From contig NZ_LHZV01000064.1 of assembly GCF_001581005.1 (NCBI RefSeq), positions 119,868-183,867 of the forward strand: DNA of 64,000 nucleotides, in the 5' to 3' direction. Positions within the stretch are counted from its first letter, which is position 1. Every line of letters begins with the position of its first letter. The notes below the pieces were generated by a model that saw only the letters and a list, made by a program, of their open reading frames with translations, was not told the origin of the DNA and ran no database searches. This document shows positions 8,654-18,200 of the stretch, piece after piece. Source of the DNA: Acetobacter orleanensis (lineage in GTDB: Bacteria; Pseudomonadota; Alphaproteobacteria; Acetobacterales; Acetobacteraceae). Both the position numbers and the translations under genes were made by a program.

Positions 8654-10135
8654 ATGAGCGTGTCGCAATTTACCGCCCTGATGCGTGAAGCCGTGATGCC
8701 TGTTCAGGATACATCGGTGGATAACACCCGGCACGTTCAGGTTCTTGAAGGTGTTATGGAGTGTCCGTGTTGCGGGCTGACCCAAAAACTGCCGGAGCTT
8801 AAGCCCGGCACACAGGCGCGTTGCTCGCGCTGTAGCCAGTTACTTGACCGACGCAATAAAACTGCGCCCATCGCAACACCTCTGGCCTTCTGCGTTACGT
8901 CCGCCGCGCTGTATGTGGCCATGCTATTTTCTACCCTCATGATGCTGGATTTGTACGGTCGGCAGCGTACGGTGGACATCATCACCGGTCCGATTGAACT
9001 CCTGCATGAAGGCTGGGGCGAGGTTGGTATTCTGGTGGCCATTGCTACCGTTCTGGCCCCCGGCATTGTTATCGCCATGATGGGGATGATCCTCACCGCG
9101 TCCCTTCGGCCAAACCTACCCGCATGGGTGCCTCATCTGATGAAGTGGTATGAGGTGCTGCGCCCGTGGTCCATGGTGGAAGTCTATATTCTGGGCGTCT
9201 TTGTGGCCTATACCAAGCTGGTGGATCTGGCGTTTGTGGAGGTCGGGGCGGCGGTCTATCTGGTAGCCGGGCTGATGGTCTCCATGGCCGCGACGGACGC
9301 CACGCTGGATACGGAAATCATCTGGCGGCATCGCAAGATTGATACGTTCATGCGGCCTATGAGCGGCCCACGCCTACCGCTGACCTTTGTAGCCGTGGAT
9401 GCGCAGGACCCTCTGACTCCTTCCGCCAATCGGGTCTCCTGCCTGTCCTGTGGTCTGGTGCTGGAGTTTGACCATCCTATCAAACCTACGGAGCCGTCAG
9501 GCTACTGCCCCCGGTGCGGGCATGTGGTGCGGCACCGCAAGGCGAACAGCATGAGCCGCTCGGTGGCGTTGCTGGTGTCTGCCATTGTGTTCTATCTACC
9601 AGCCAATATTTATCCAGTCATGACAGTTATTCGCATGGGGGCCGGGACCGGCCATACCATTGTGGAAGGGGCGATAGAACTGTGGGTGGACGGGATGATC
9701 CCTCTTTCCCTGCTTGTGATATTTGCCAGTGTGACCGTGCCGGTGCTTAAAGTGATTGGCCTGTCTTATATGGTGGAGACAACACGGCATAAGTCGCACA
9801 GGCATCTGCGGTTTAAATCCAAAGTCTATCGGGTGATTGATATTATCGGTCGATGGTCGATGATTGACGTGTTTATGGTTTCTATTCTTGTCGCAATGGT
9901 GCGTTTTAACCATATGGCAAGTATTACAGCCAATGGCGGGATGGTTTGTTTTGCCGCTGTTGTGGTGTTGACAATTTTTGCGGTCCACACATTTGACCCG
10001 CGTTTAATGTGGGATGCCGCAGGTAAAAATGGGGATGCAGCACTTGCCCGCACTGGCGGCAGGCGCCGCAAGCGTGGTCAAACCGCTACGCAGACCAGTG
10101 GATATCAGGATAACATGGAGCCGGACAGGGCGTGA
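8654..10135 (+). CDS. pqiA: PqiA-family integral membrane protein
   Basis: Inner-membrane partner of the MCE protein PqiB in envelope lipid transport. The 493-residue protein is a tandem duplication. Each half begins with a zinc-ribbon-like Cys set (Cys37/39/40 with Cys57/60; Cys263/266 with Cys285/288) and then four membrane helices. The second half has the family block PANIYPVMTV and the following EGAIELW. The first half is more divergent (LLHEGWGEVGI). ATG 8654 follows AAGGTC at a reasonable distance. The stop overlaps the pqiB start by 4 bases (GTGA), indicating translational coupling. In E. coli the operon is induced by paraquat through SoxRS; no SoxS site was identified here. Confidence 0.93.
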   Translation: MSVSQFTALMREAVMPVQDTSVDNTRHVQVLEGVMECPCCGLTQKLPELKPGTQARCSRCSQLLDRRNKTAPIATPLAFCVTSAALYVAMLFSTLMMLDLYGRQRTVDIITGPIELLHEGWGEVGILVAIATVLAPGIVIAMMGMILTASLRPNLPAWVPHLMKWYEVLRPWSMVEVYILGVFVAYTKLVDLAFVEVGAAVYLVAGLMVSMAATDATLDTEIIWRHRKIDTFMRPMSGPRLPLTFVAVDAQDPLTPSANRVSCLSCGLVLEFDHPIKPTEPSGYCPRCGHVVRHRKANSMSRSVALLVSAIVFYLPANIYPVMTVIRMGAGTGHTIVEGAIELWVDGMIPLSLLVIFASVTVPVLKVIGLSYMVETTRHKSHRHLRFKSKVYRVIDIIGRWSMIDVFMVSILVAMVRFNHMASITANGGMVCFAAVVVLTIFAVHTFDPRLMWDAAGKNGDAALARTGGRRRKRGQTATQTSGYQDNMEPDRA

Positions 10136-11835
10136 ACGGACAGAATCATCATCAGTCTCCCGACGAACAGGACAGCACCATGCCGGATGCTGTCGTGCGT
10201 CGTATCCGGTTTTCCATTATCTGGATTATTCCCATCATATCCGTGTTGATTGCGGGCTTTCTGATCTGGAAAAGCTTTGCCAATGACGGGCCGGAAATCA
10301 CGGTCATGTTTGACACAGCCGATGGCCTGACCAGTGGCCAGACGCAGGTGAAGAACAAGGCTGTGGTGCTGGGCACCGTGCAAGGCATTTCCCTGACGGA
10401 TGACCTGCGGCATGTGAATGTCCGCATCCGCATGAACGCCGGGTCCAGCCCCATGCTGACAGATAAGGCCCGCTTCTGGGTGGTGCGCCCGCGCATTAAC
10501 GGGGCCAGCATTACCGGGCTGGAAACGCTGATGTCTGGCGCATATATCGCGTTTGACCCCGGCCCGGACGGCAAGGAAGCTGATAAGGGACACCGCAAGA
10601 CGGACTTCCGGGGCTTAGAAGCGCCTCCCGGCGTCCGGTCAGACCAGCCGGGCCGTACCTATACGCTGATTACACCCACCATCGGGTCTATTGGGCAAGG
10701 GGCACCTGTCTTCTTCCGTGATGTGGATGTGGGAGAAGTGCTCGGCTACACCATGCCACCGGGGGGTAGTGGCCCCATTCTGATCCAGCTTTTTGTGCGG
10801 GAACCTTATGACCATTACCTGTATCCGGACACCCGGTTCTGGAACGTGTCCGGTGTGCAGGTCGGGTTTGGGGCTGGTGGCCTGAAAGTGCAGATGCAGT
10901 CTCTTCAGGCGCTGTTCTCTGGTGGGGTGGCCTTTGGCCTGCCGCGCGACAAGGACAGAACATCAGGGGACGAAGCCCCGGCTGATACGGTCTTCAAACT
11001 GTATGACAGTCAGGCTGATGCTGAAAGTGCGGGCTACCACGAGCGCGTACCACTGGCCACGTATGTGACCTCCTCCGTCAAAGGGCTGGCACCGGGCAGT
11101 CAGGTGACCATGTTCGGGATTCAGATTGGCAGCGTGACGAGCGTGAAGCTTGATCTGGACCAGAAGGCTGGTCATCCGCGCGTGCGCATCGGGATGCAGA
11201 TCCAGCCGGAACGGGTGCTGTCCGCCAGTGAAATTCGCCACGGTGCGCTGATTGATACGTTCCGTACACTTGTCGCCAACGGTCTGCGGGCTTCGACGGA
11301 CAGCGCCAGCCTGTTGACGGGCGAGAGCATGATTGCACTCAATTTTGTGAAAAATCCGCCGCCTGCCACCACTTCTATGGAAGGGCAGACGCTGGTTATC
11401 CCCAGTCAGGCTGGCGGGATGAGCGGCATTATGGACTCCCTCTCCACCGTGGCTTCCCGTCTGGCGGCCATGCCGTTTGAGCAGATTGGGGTGAACGCCA
11501 ACAGCTTGCTGGCTAATGCGGACAAAACGCTGACCAGCCCAGAAGTCAAGCAGTCTCTGGTTAGCCTGAAAGAGTCCCTGAAAAACCTTCAGGCCATGAG
11601 CACGCAGTTGCAGCATGGCATGGGGCCGCTAATGCAACGCCTGCCGGAAATGACCAATCAGCTTGACCAGACTCTACAAAATGCCAACCGCCTGCTGGCA
11701 GGCTATGGTGGGAACAGTGATTTCCATCGGAATCTTCAGGGCATGGTCATCCAGCTTGGGCAGGCCGCGCGGTCTCTGCGCTTCCTGTCCGAGTTCCTGA
11801 CCAACCATCCCACCGCGCTGATATCGGGACGATAA
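10132..11835 (+). CDS. pqiB: PqiB, multi-MCE-domain periplasm-spanning protein
   Basis: A 567-residue MCE protein starting at GTG 10132. It has a charged cytoplasmic N-terminus, one membrane helix (about residues 25-45, IIWIIPIISVLIAGFLIW), then three MCE domains. These begin near ITVMFDTADGLTSGQT (about 52), TLITPTIGSIGQGAPVFFRDV (about 175) and YVTSSVKGLAPGSQVTMFGIQ (about 308), each with the hydrophobic pore-loop hairpin. The C-terminus is a long helical stretch that in E. coli PqiB forms a tunnel between the membranes. It works with PqiA (inner membrane) and PqiC (outer-membrane lipoprotein), encoded on either side. Confidence 0.95.
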   Translation: MNGQNHHQSPDEQDSTMPDAVVRRIRFSIIWIIPIISVLIAGFLIWKSFANDGPEITVMFDTADGLTSGQTQVKNKAVVLGTVQGISLTDDLRHVNVRIRMNAGSSPMLTDKARFWVVRPRINGASITGLETLMSGAYIAFDPGPDGKEADKGHRKTDFRGLEAPPGVRSDQPGRTYTLITPTIGSIGQGAPVFFRDVDVGEVLGYTMPPGGSGPILIQLFVREPYDHYLYPDTRFWNVSGVQVGFGAGGLKVQMQSLQALFSGGVAFGLPRDKDRTSGDEAPADTVFKLYDSQADAESAGYHERVPLATYVTSSVKGLAPGSQVTMFGIQIGSVTSVKLDLDQKAGHPRVRIGMQIQPERVLSASEIRHGALIDTFRTLVANGLRASTDSASLLTGESMIALNFVKNPPPATTSMEGQTLVIPSQAGGMSGIMDSLSTVASRLAAMPFEQIGVNANSLLANADKTLTSPEVKQSLVSLKESLKNLQAMSTQLQHGMGPLMQRLPEMTNQLDQTLQNANRLLAGYGGNSDFHRNLQGMVIQLGQAARSLRFLSEFLTNHPTALISGR

Positions 11836-11838
11836 AGC

Positions 11839-12549
11839 ATGACGCTCTCTTCTTCCTCACGCCGCCTTCAGGCGTCGCTTCCCCGTCGTAATCTGTTGCT
11901 GGGGGCTATCGGGCTGGGTGTGATGGCGACAACGCTCACGGCCTGCTCCAGCGGAGCGGGGCCGACGCTCTACACGCTCTCCGTTGTGCCGGGGCAACCC
12001 GCGCCGGGTGGCCCGCGCTTTGTTGAAGTGCGGCAACCCACCATTGCCTCCGGGCTGGACCGGGACCGTATTGTAACGGCAGATACCGGCTACAAGCTGA
12101 CGGTTTCACCCAATGATGCGTGGGGGGATTCTCTGGCCGGGCAGATTAGCCGCACTCTGGCGGGGGATCTGGCCCAGCGCCTGCCGGGCACCAGTGTCTT
12201 TGCGGAAAATGATGCTGTCTCGACCGAGCCTCAGGCTTATGTGGAACTGTCCGTCACACGCTTCTCCGCCGGTCCGTCCGGCGCGGTGCAGATTGAGGCC
12301 GCGCTGTCTGTTAAGGGCGCGCAGGCCGGTGCGCCAGATACCAGCGGTCAGTTTTATATGCAGCGTGTGCTTGTGCAGGCTCCGGCGGCTTCTCTTGGAA
12401 CTATGGGGATGGTGCAGGCGCTGAGCCAGCTTCTTGGTCAGATTGCAGATCAGGCCGCCACCCAGTTGCGGATGATGCCGCCTGCGCCACTGGGTGCCAG
12501 TGCAGAGCCAACACCGGAGTCTGTACCGAAATCGCGGCATCCGAGATAA
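11839..12549 (+). CDS. pqiC: PqiC-family lipoprotein
   Basis: ABC-type auxiliary lipoprotein (DUF330/YmbA class). The leader carries RR followed by a hydrophobic run and the lipobox LTAC near residue 36, so it should be lipidated on that Cys. The twin Arg (PRRNLLLGA) is compatible with Tat export, though the motif is imperfect. Conserved family features are TLYTLSVVPG just after the lipid site, VEVRQPTIASGLDRDRIV, and NDAWGDSLAGQISRTLAGDL. The stop is 3 bases downstream of pqiB spacing rules, i.e. the start follows pqiB by 3 bases. The 236 residues end in a low-complexity Pro/Ser tail. Last gene of the operon, followed by a strong terminator. Confidence 0.92.
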   Translation: MTLSSSSRRLQASLPRRNLLLGAIGLGVMATTLTACSSGAGPTLYTLSVVPGQPAPGGPRFVEVRQPTIASGLDRDRIVTADTGYKLTVSPNDAWGDSLAGQISRTLAGDLAQRLPGTSVFAENDAVSTEPQAYVELSVTRFSAGPSGAVQIEAALSVKGAQAGAPDTSGQFYMQRVLVQAPAASLGTMGMVQALSQLLGQIADQAATQLRMMPPAPLGASAEPTPESVPKSRHPR

Positions 12550-12594
12550 AACCCGCCCCAGCCAAACCTAAAAAGGCTTGGCGAGGCAGGCATA

Positions 12595-12627
12595 AAAAAG
12601 GCGGCCCGGAATGGGGCCGCCTTTTTT
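12595..12627. terminator. Bidirectional rho-independent terminator (pqiC / purF)
   Basis: An 8-bp perfect stem GGCGGCCC/GGGCCGCC (12600-12607 with 12614-12621) and a 6-base loop, flanked by six A on one side and six T on the other. It can therefore stop both the pqi operon and the convergent purF transcript. Confidence 0.93.
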
Positions 12628-12641
12628 GTTTTGGATCAGCT

Positions 12642-14120
12642 TCAGGCTGAGTCGGCGCCGAATTCCCGATCATGGTCGATCAGCGGAATCGGGTAGTCCC
12701 CGGTAAAGCAGGCATCGCAATAGCGCGTACGGTAGGCATCCCGGCTTTCATGGCCCATGGCGCGGTAGAGGCCGTCCAGCGAGATAAAGGCCAGACTGTC
12801 CACACCAATCAGTTTCGCCATCGTGGCAACGTCATGCTGCGCGGCCAGCAGGTGGCTCCGCTCTGGCGTGTCGATCCCATAGAAGCAGGAATGTTTGGTA
12901 GGCGGGGAGGAGATGCGCATATGCACCTCCTTGGCACCAGCAGCGCGCACCATGTCCACAATCTTGCGGGACGTTGTGCCACGCACAATGGAGTCGTCCA
13001 CCAGAATAACCCGCTTGCCATCCAGCGCCGGGCGATTGGTGGAGTGCTTCATTTTCACACCGAGATTCCGGATATGGTCCGTAGGTTCAATGAAGGTGCG
13101 GCCGACATAATGATTACGGATAATGCCTAGCTCAAACGGAATACCACTGGCTTCCGCATAACCCATGGCGGACGGCACGCCGGAATCCGGCACCGGCACC
13201 ACAACATCGGCCTCTACGCCGCTTTCATGCGCCAGTTCTTTGCCGATCTGCTTGCGCACGGCATACACTGGCAGGCCTTCGAGCACGGAATCCGGACGGG
13301 CGAAGTAGATATATTCAAACACGCAGAAATGCGGTTTGGTCTCACCAAACGGACGCAGGGAGCGGATGCCGTCATCGGTGATAATCACCAGTTCTCCGGC
13401 TTCCACATCGCGCACAAACTCGGCGCCGATAATGTCCAGACCACAGGTTTCAGACGCCAGAACCCAGCTTCCGTCCTTGCCGTCCTCGCCCGGCAGGCGG
13501 CCCAGCACCAGCGGGCGCACACCCATGGGGTCGCGCACGCCCATCAGGGCGTCCTCGGTCAGCACGACCAGAGAATAGGCGCCTGTTACGCGCTTGAGCG
13601 CGTCAATCAGCCGGTCTTCCACTGTGGCGTAGAGAGAGATGGCAATCAGATGGATAAAGACTTCCGTATCCATGGTGGACTGAAACAGGCAGCCACGGCG
13701 GATAAGCTGCTCACGCAGGGAATCGGCATTGGTCAGATTGCCGTTATGCGCCACGGCCAGACCACCAAAAGCGAAGTCTCCAAACAGAGGCTGCACATTG
13801 CGCAGGAGCGTGGCCCCTGTGGTGGCGTAGCGGTTGTGGCCAATGGCGCGATCCCCTTTCAGGGTCGCCATGACGCGGGGGTCGTTAAAGACATCTCCCA
13901 CCAGCCCCAGCCCACGGTGGGAGTGGAAGTGGCCATCATAGGAGACAATACCGGCGGCTTCCTGCCCCCGGTGTTGCAGGGCGTGGAGGCCAAGCGCCGT
14001 CAGTGCGGCGGCATCCTTGGCATTCCAGATACCAAAGACGGCGCATTCTTCATGAAAATGGTCGTCATCATGGCAAGCCGCACCCGCAGGTGCGTCAGGG
14101 AGGGTCGGGTGGGAGAGCAT
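12642..14120 (-). CDS. purF: Amidophosphoribosyltransferase
   Basis: First committed step of purine synthesis: PRPP plus glutamine gives phosphoribosylamine. The ATG at 14120 gives 492 residues with a 25-residue propeptide before the N-terminal nucleophile Cys26 in EECAVFGIW; an upstream ATG at 14183 overlaps cvpA and is less likely. The glutaminase half shows LQHRGQEAAGI, GHNRYATTG and HNGNLTN. The PRTase half has the PRPP loop VILVDDSIVRGTT near residue 365. The Cys-rich stretch near the C-terminus (CFYGIDTP with later YCDAC) is typical of the [4Fe-4S]-type enzymes, but I did not confirm all ligands. Downstream of cvpA, the classic arrangement. Confidence 0.96.
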   Translation of the reverse strand: MLSHPTLPDAPAGAACHDDDHFHEECAVFGIWNAKDAAALTALGLHALQHRGQEAAGIVSYDGHFHSHRGLGLVGDVFNDPRVMATLKGDRAIGHNRYATTGATLLRNVQPLFGDFAFGGLAVAHNGNLTNADSLREQLIRRGCLFQSTMDTEVFIHLIAISLYATVEDRLIDALKRVTGAYSLVVLTEDALMGVRDPMGVRPLVLGRLPGEDGKDGSWVLASETCGLDIIGAEFVRDVEAGELVIITDDGIRSLRPFGETKPHFCVFEYIYFARPDSVLEGLPVYAVRKQIGKELAHESGVEADVVVPVPDSGVPSAMGYAEASGIPFELGIIRNHYVGRTFIEPTDHIRNLGVKMKHSTNRPALDGKRVILVDDSIVRGTTSRKIVDMVRAAGAKEVHMRISSPPTKHSCFYGIDTPERSHLLAAQHDVATMAKLIGVDSLAFISLDGLYRAMGHESRDAYRTRYCDACFTGDYPIPLIDHDREFGADSA

Positions 14121-14166
14121 CGGTGCGCAGGGCCTCCGCAAGTAGCCGGCATAGGGCCGCAAGAGA

Positions 14167-14691
14167 TCACAAGGTGGCGTCATGACCCGTGGAGAGATTT
14201 GGTGCAACCCCTTTCGCACTGAAAACCGGCAGGAAAGGTTGGATATAGGCTGCACCAGCGCGAATATAAGGGGTCAGTCGTCCATTTGCCTCAAGGCTGG
14301 CCATATCTTCCGGCATCATCAGCCACTGGGCAGCCAGAAAAATCAGCACAACAAGTAAGCCGCCCCGTATGACGCCAAAGCCACACCCCAGTGTGCGGTC
14401 CAGCCCGCTGAGGGCTGTCAGATGCACCAGTCGGACAATGATGCTCGAAAGCAGGGATACAGCAATCAGCAGGCCGATCAGCAGAATGGCAAAGGCGGCG
14501 GCACCCGCAGCGAGATGGTTGAAGAGGTAGGGTTGCGTCCATGGAATCAGCAGCGGGTAAAACCGGCAGGCCAGCAGGATAGCCAGTATCCATCCGCCAA
14601 GGCCTAGCGCCTGCCGGGTAAAGCCGCGCCAGAAACCGTGCAGGGCGGAAAGACCCACAATCACAAGGGCAATACTATCAATGGCCGCCAT
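14167..14691 (-). CDS. cvpA: CvpA family membrane protein
   Basis: A 174-residue protein with four hydrophobic helices and the family's glycine-rich pattern: IDSIALVIVGLSALHGFWRG at the N-terminus and LDRTLGCGFGVIRGG before the last helix. CvpA was named for colicin V production and is linked to envelope homeostasis. It sits directly upstream of purF, as in E. coli and many alphaproteobacteria. The C-terminal tail after helix four is short and soluble. Confidence 0.9.
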   Translation of the reverse strand: MAAIDSIALVIVGLSALHGFWRGFTRQALGLGGWILAILLACRFYPLLIPWTQPYLFNHLAAGAAAFAILLIGLLIAVSLLSSIIVRLVHLTALSGLDRTLGCGFGVIRGGLLVVLIFLAAQWLMMPEDMASLEANGRLTPYIRAGAAYIQPFLPVFSAKGVAPNLSTGHDATL

Positions 14692-14706
14692 CGGGGCTTT
14701 GGTCTT

Positions 14707-15111
14707 TCAGGGAAGCTTGCTGGTGGAAATCCGCCATGGGCGGGCGACTTTCCCGTTCAGCTTCTTGCGGTGCGGTGGCTGATTGAGGCGCAGGAACACT
14801 TCCCCGATTTCAATGCGGCGCAGCAGTTCCGTCCAGACATCATTCGGGTCCACCCCTTCCTCGGCCCAAACGGCTTCGAGGCTGCGCAGGAAGGTCGCAC
14901 TCTCCCGAATAATGTCGGGATGGTTGCGTGCGATAAAGGCCGCAGTGCACGCCATGGCATGTTGCCCCATGGTTTGGCCCAGCCGCTTGATAACAGCCTG
15001 CTGCTGGGCTGGCCGTGCGGCTTCTGAGGCGGCCGTGCGGGGGTGCGCCGCAGCAGAGGTCTGCCCGGAAGCAAGAGGATGGCGGGCTTTGGGGTCAGAC
15101 GCGTACGGCAT
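14707..15111 (-). CDS. Hypothetical protein between metH and cvpA
   Basis: Not recognised. The frame ends 15 bases before cvpA, so the two are probably co-transcribed. The frame stays open upstream to 15300, into metH; ATG 15111 gives 134 residues, but no clear ribosome site supports any start. The first 45 residues are low-complexity Ala/Pro/Gln. The rest looks like a compact helical domain: IARNHPDIIRESATF, then VDPNDVWTELLRRIEIGEVF, ending with a basic tail. Codon choice matches neighbouring real genes. No signal peptide or membrane segment. Confidence 0.6.
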   Translation of the reverse strand: MPYASDPKARHPLASGQTSAAAHPRTAASEAARPAQQQAVIKRLGQTMGQHAMACTAAFIARNHPDIIRESATFLRSLEAVWAEEGVDPNDVWTELLRRIEIGEVFLRLNQPPHRKKLNGKVARPWRISTSKLP

Positions 15112-15262
15112 TCCGTGATGATGGGCAGGAGATGCGGCACTGGTCAACCTTGGATGAAAAAATCGCACTCCACCGGTGTCGTTGGGGCGTGGGAGATAGC
15201 TAGCCTCTGGGTGCCCGGCGCCCCTTGACCAGAAGGGCGTTGCAGAGTTGGGCGCGTGTTTG

Positions 15263-18200
15263 TCAGATCGTGAAATATTTTGCGTGCTTGTTGAGGACAA
15301 CTAGCGCGGAGGTGGACTGTTCAGGGTGGAGTTGGTCTCCATCTGTCAAGGAAACCCCAATCCGTTCCGCATCCAGCAAGCGCAGAATGGGGTGCTGGTC
15401 TTCCAGACGCGGGCAGGCCGGATAGCCAAAAGAATAGCGCGACCCGCGATAGCCTTGCTGGAGCAGGGTATCCATATCCCGCGCATCCTCTCCGGCAAAT
15501 CCCAGCTCAGACCGGATGCGCTTGTGGGTATATTCCGCCATGGCTTCCGCCATTTCGACGGAAAGACCATGCAGATACAGATAATCCTGATAGCGGTTTT
15601 CTTCAAACCAGTCGCGCGCCATGTCGGAGGCTTTCTGCCCGACGGTGACAACCTGTAAGCCGACCACATCGCGCTCGGCATCATGAATGTCCCGCACGAA
15701 GTCGGCAATGCACTCCCCATCGTCACGTGGCTGGCGCGGCAGGGTGAAGCGAGCGGCTTCCGTGGTGCCGTCTTCTTCAAACAGCACGAGGTCATTCCCG
15801 TCGCCTGCGGCTTTCCAGTATCCGTAGGATGCCTGCGGGTTCAGGATGGTCTCTTTCGCCGTCAGATCCAGCATGCGGCGCAGAATGGGGCGCAGGTCCT
15901 GCTTGGCCCATTTCAGGAACTCTTCGAGCGAGCGCCCCTGTTTGCGGAAGCCCCACTGAAACTGATAGAGCGCGCGCTCGTTCAGGAACGGCAAAATGGC
16001 TTCTGGTGTGGCTGTCAGTACACGAGACCCCCAGAAGGGCGGGGTCAGCGTCTGTTCATCCGCCGTCATGCGTGCGCGGCGGAGGCGGGCGGCTTCCGGG
16101 TCGATCGGAGTGAAACCACGGGTTTCGGCTTGTTCCGGCGCACGGGCATTGCGCCGGGTGGCTTTGCCTTCGCGCTTTTTGCCCACAGCGGCCAGATAGT
16201 CGTCAAAGCCTTTCTGCGCGATCTGGTCCATCAGCGTCAGGCCGTCAAACGCATCCCGCGCATAGGCCACGCGCCCGGTGGGGGCGTAGGCGGCCACGCA
16301 GTCTTCTTCCACATAGTTGCGGGTCAGGGCCGCACCGCCCAGCAGCACCGGCACATCCAGCCCCGCACGGGAGATTTCTTCCAGATTCTCCCGCATGATG
16401 ACGGTGGACTTCACCAGCAGGCCAGACATGCCAATGGCGTCGGCTTTTTCCGCACGAGCAGATTCAATCATGTCGGCCACAGGCACCTTGATACCAAGAT
16501 TGACCACGCGATAGCCGTTGTTGGTCAGAATGATATCAACCAGATTTTTGCCGATGTCATGCACGTCGCCTTTCACGGTGGCGAGCACGATGGTGCCGCG
16601 CTGCTGGCCTTCCGCGCGTTCCATATGCGGTTCCAGATGCGCGACAGCGGCTTTCATGGTCTCGGCGGATTGCAGCACAAACGGGAGCTGCATCTTGCCG
16701 GAGCCGAACAGTTCGCCCACCACCTTCATGCCGTCCAGCAGCACGGTATTGATAATCTCCAGCGGCGGCATCTTGGCCATCGCTTCATCAAGGTCCGCTT
16801 CCAGCCCCTTGCGGTCCCCGTCCACAATGCGGTCTTTCAGGCGTTCTTCCACAGTCTCGGCGCGTTTGCGCTGCACAGCTTCGGAGGCTTTACGGTCAGC
16901 AAACAGGGCCAGCAGCTTTTGCAGCGGGTCGTAGTCTTCTGTCCGGCGGTCAAAAATCAGGTCTTCCGCGACTTTCACTTCTTCCGGTGCAATCATGTGC
17001 AGAGGGCGGATTTTGGACACATGCACAATGGCTGCGGTCATGCCCGCTTTCACCGCATGATCCAGATAAACGGAGTTCAGCACGGCACGGGCCGCCGGGT
17101 TCAGTCCGAAGGAGATGTTGGACAGACCCAGCACAATCTGGATATCGGGGAAGGCCTCGCGGATCATGCGGATGCCTTCCAGCGTCCACAGGCCCAGCTT
17201 GCGGTCATCCTCCGCACCCGTGGCGATGGTGAAGGTCAGCGGATCAATCATCAGATCCGACTGAGGTAGACCGTATTTTTCGCAGGCAAACTCTACAAGG
17301 CGCGTGGCAATGCGCAGCTTGTCTTCCGGGCGGCGTGCCATGCCGACTTCATCAATTGTCAGCGCCACCACCGCCGCACCAAACTTGCGGGCCAGCGTCA
17401 TGCGGTCCGATGCCGGGCCTTCTCCATCTTCAAAATTGATGGAGTTGATGATGGGTTTGCCGCCATGCAGCTTCAGCGCGGCCTCAATCACCGGGGTTTC
17501 GGTGGAATCAATCACCAGCGGCGCGTTGACGGAGGAGGTGAAGCGTTTGATGACCTCATCCATCTCCGCCCGCTCGTTCCGGCCGACAAAGGCGGTGCAG
17601 ATGTCCAGCGCGTTGGAGCCTTCGCCGGTCTGTTCACGCCCTAGAGCAACGCAGCCGTCCCAGTCATGCGCTTCCTGAAGTTCGCGCCATTTTTTGGAGC
17701 CGTTGGCGTTACAGCGCTCGCCGATGGAGAAATAGGCGTTTTCCTGCCGCAGGGGCACCTGCGTGTACAGGCTTGCAACAGAGGGAATCCACACGGATTT
17801 TTTCGGCACAGGGGCCGGGCGGTGCTGCCCGGTGCCTTCCGCACGGCGGCGCAGCATGGCGTCCAGCGCCGCAATATGCGGGGTGGAGGTGCCACAGCAG
17901 CCGCCCACCATGTTCAGCCCGTCTTCCACAATAAAGCGTTCGACCCATGTGGCCATATCTTCCGGGGAGAGCGGGTAGTGGGTCTGTCCATCCACCAGTT
18001 CCGGCAGCCCAGCGTTGGGTTGGACGGAAATCAGACGGGGCCAGTTTTCAGCTAGCCAGCGGACATGCTCCGCCATTTCCTGCGGGCCGGTGGCACAGTT
18101 CAGCCCCATCAGATCCACATCCAGACTGTGGATGACGGTGGCGGCGGCGGCAATGTCCGGGCCGACCAGCAGCGTGCCGGTGGTCTCGACCGTGACCTGC

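Noticed and set aside
13227..14222. 331-residue frame opposite purF
   Set aside because: Shadow of purF with no independent features.
15683..17269. 528-residue open frame opposite metH
   Set aside because: Shadow of metH, no family motifs, His/Gln/Arg-rich.
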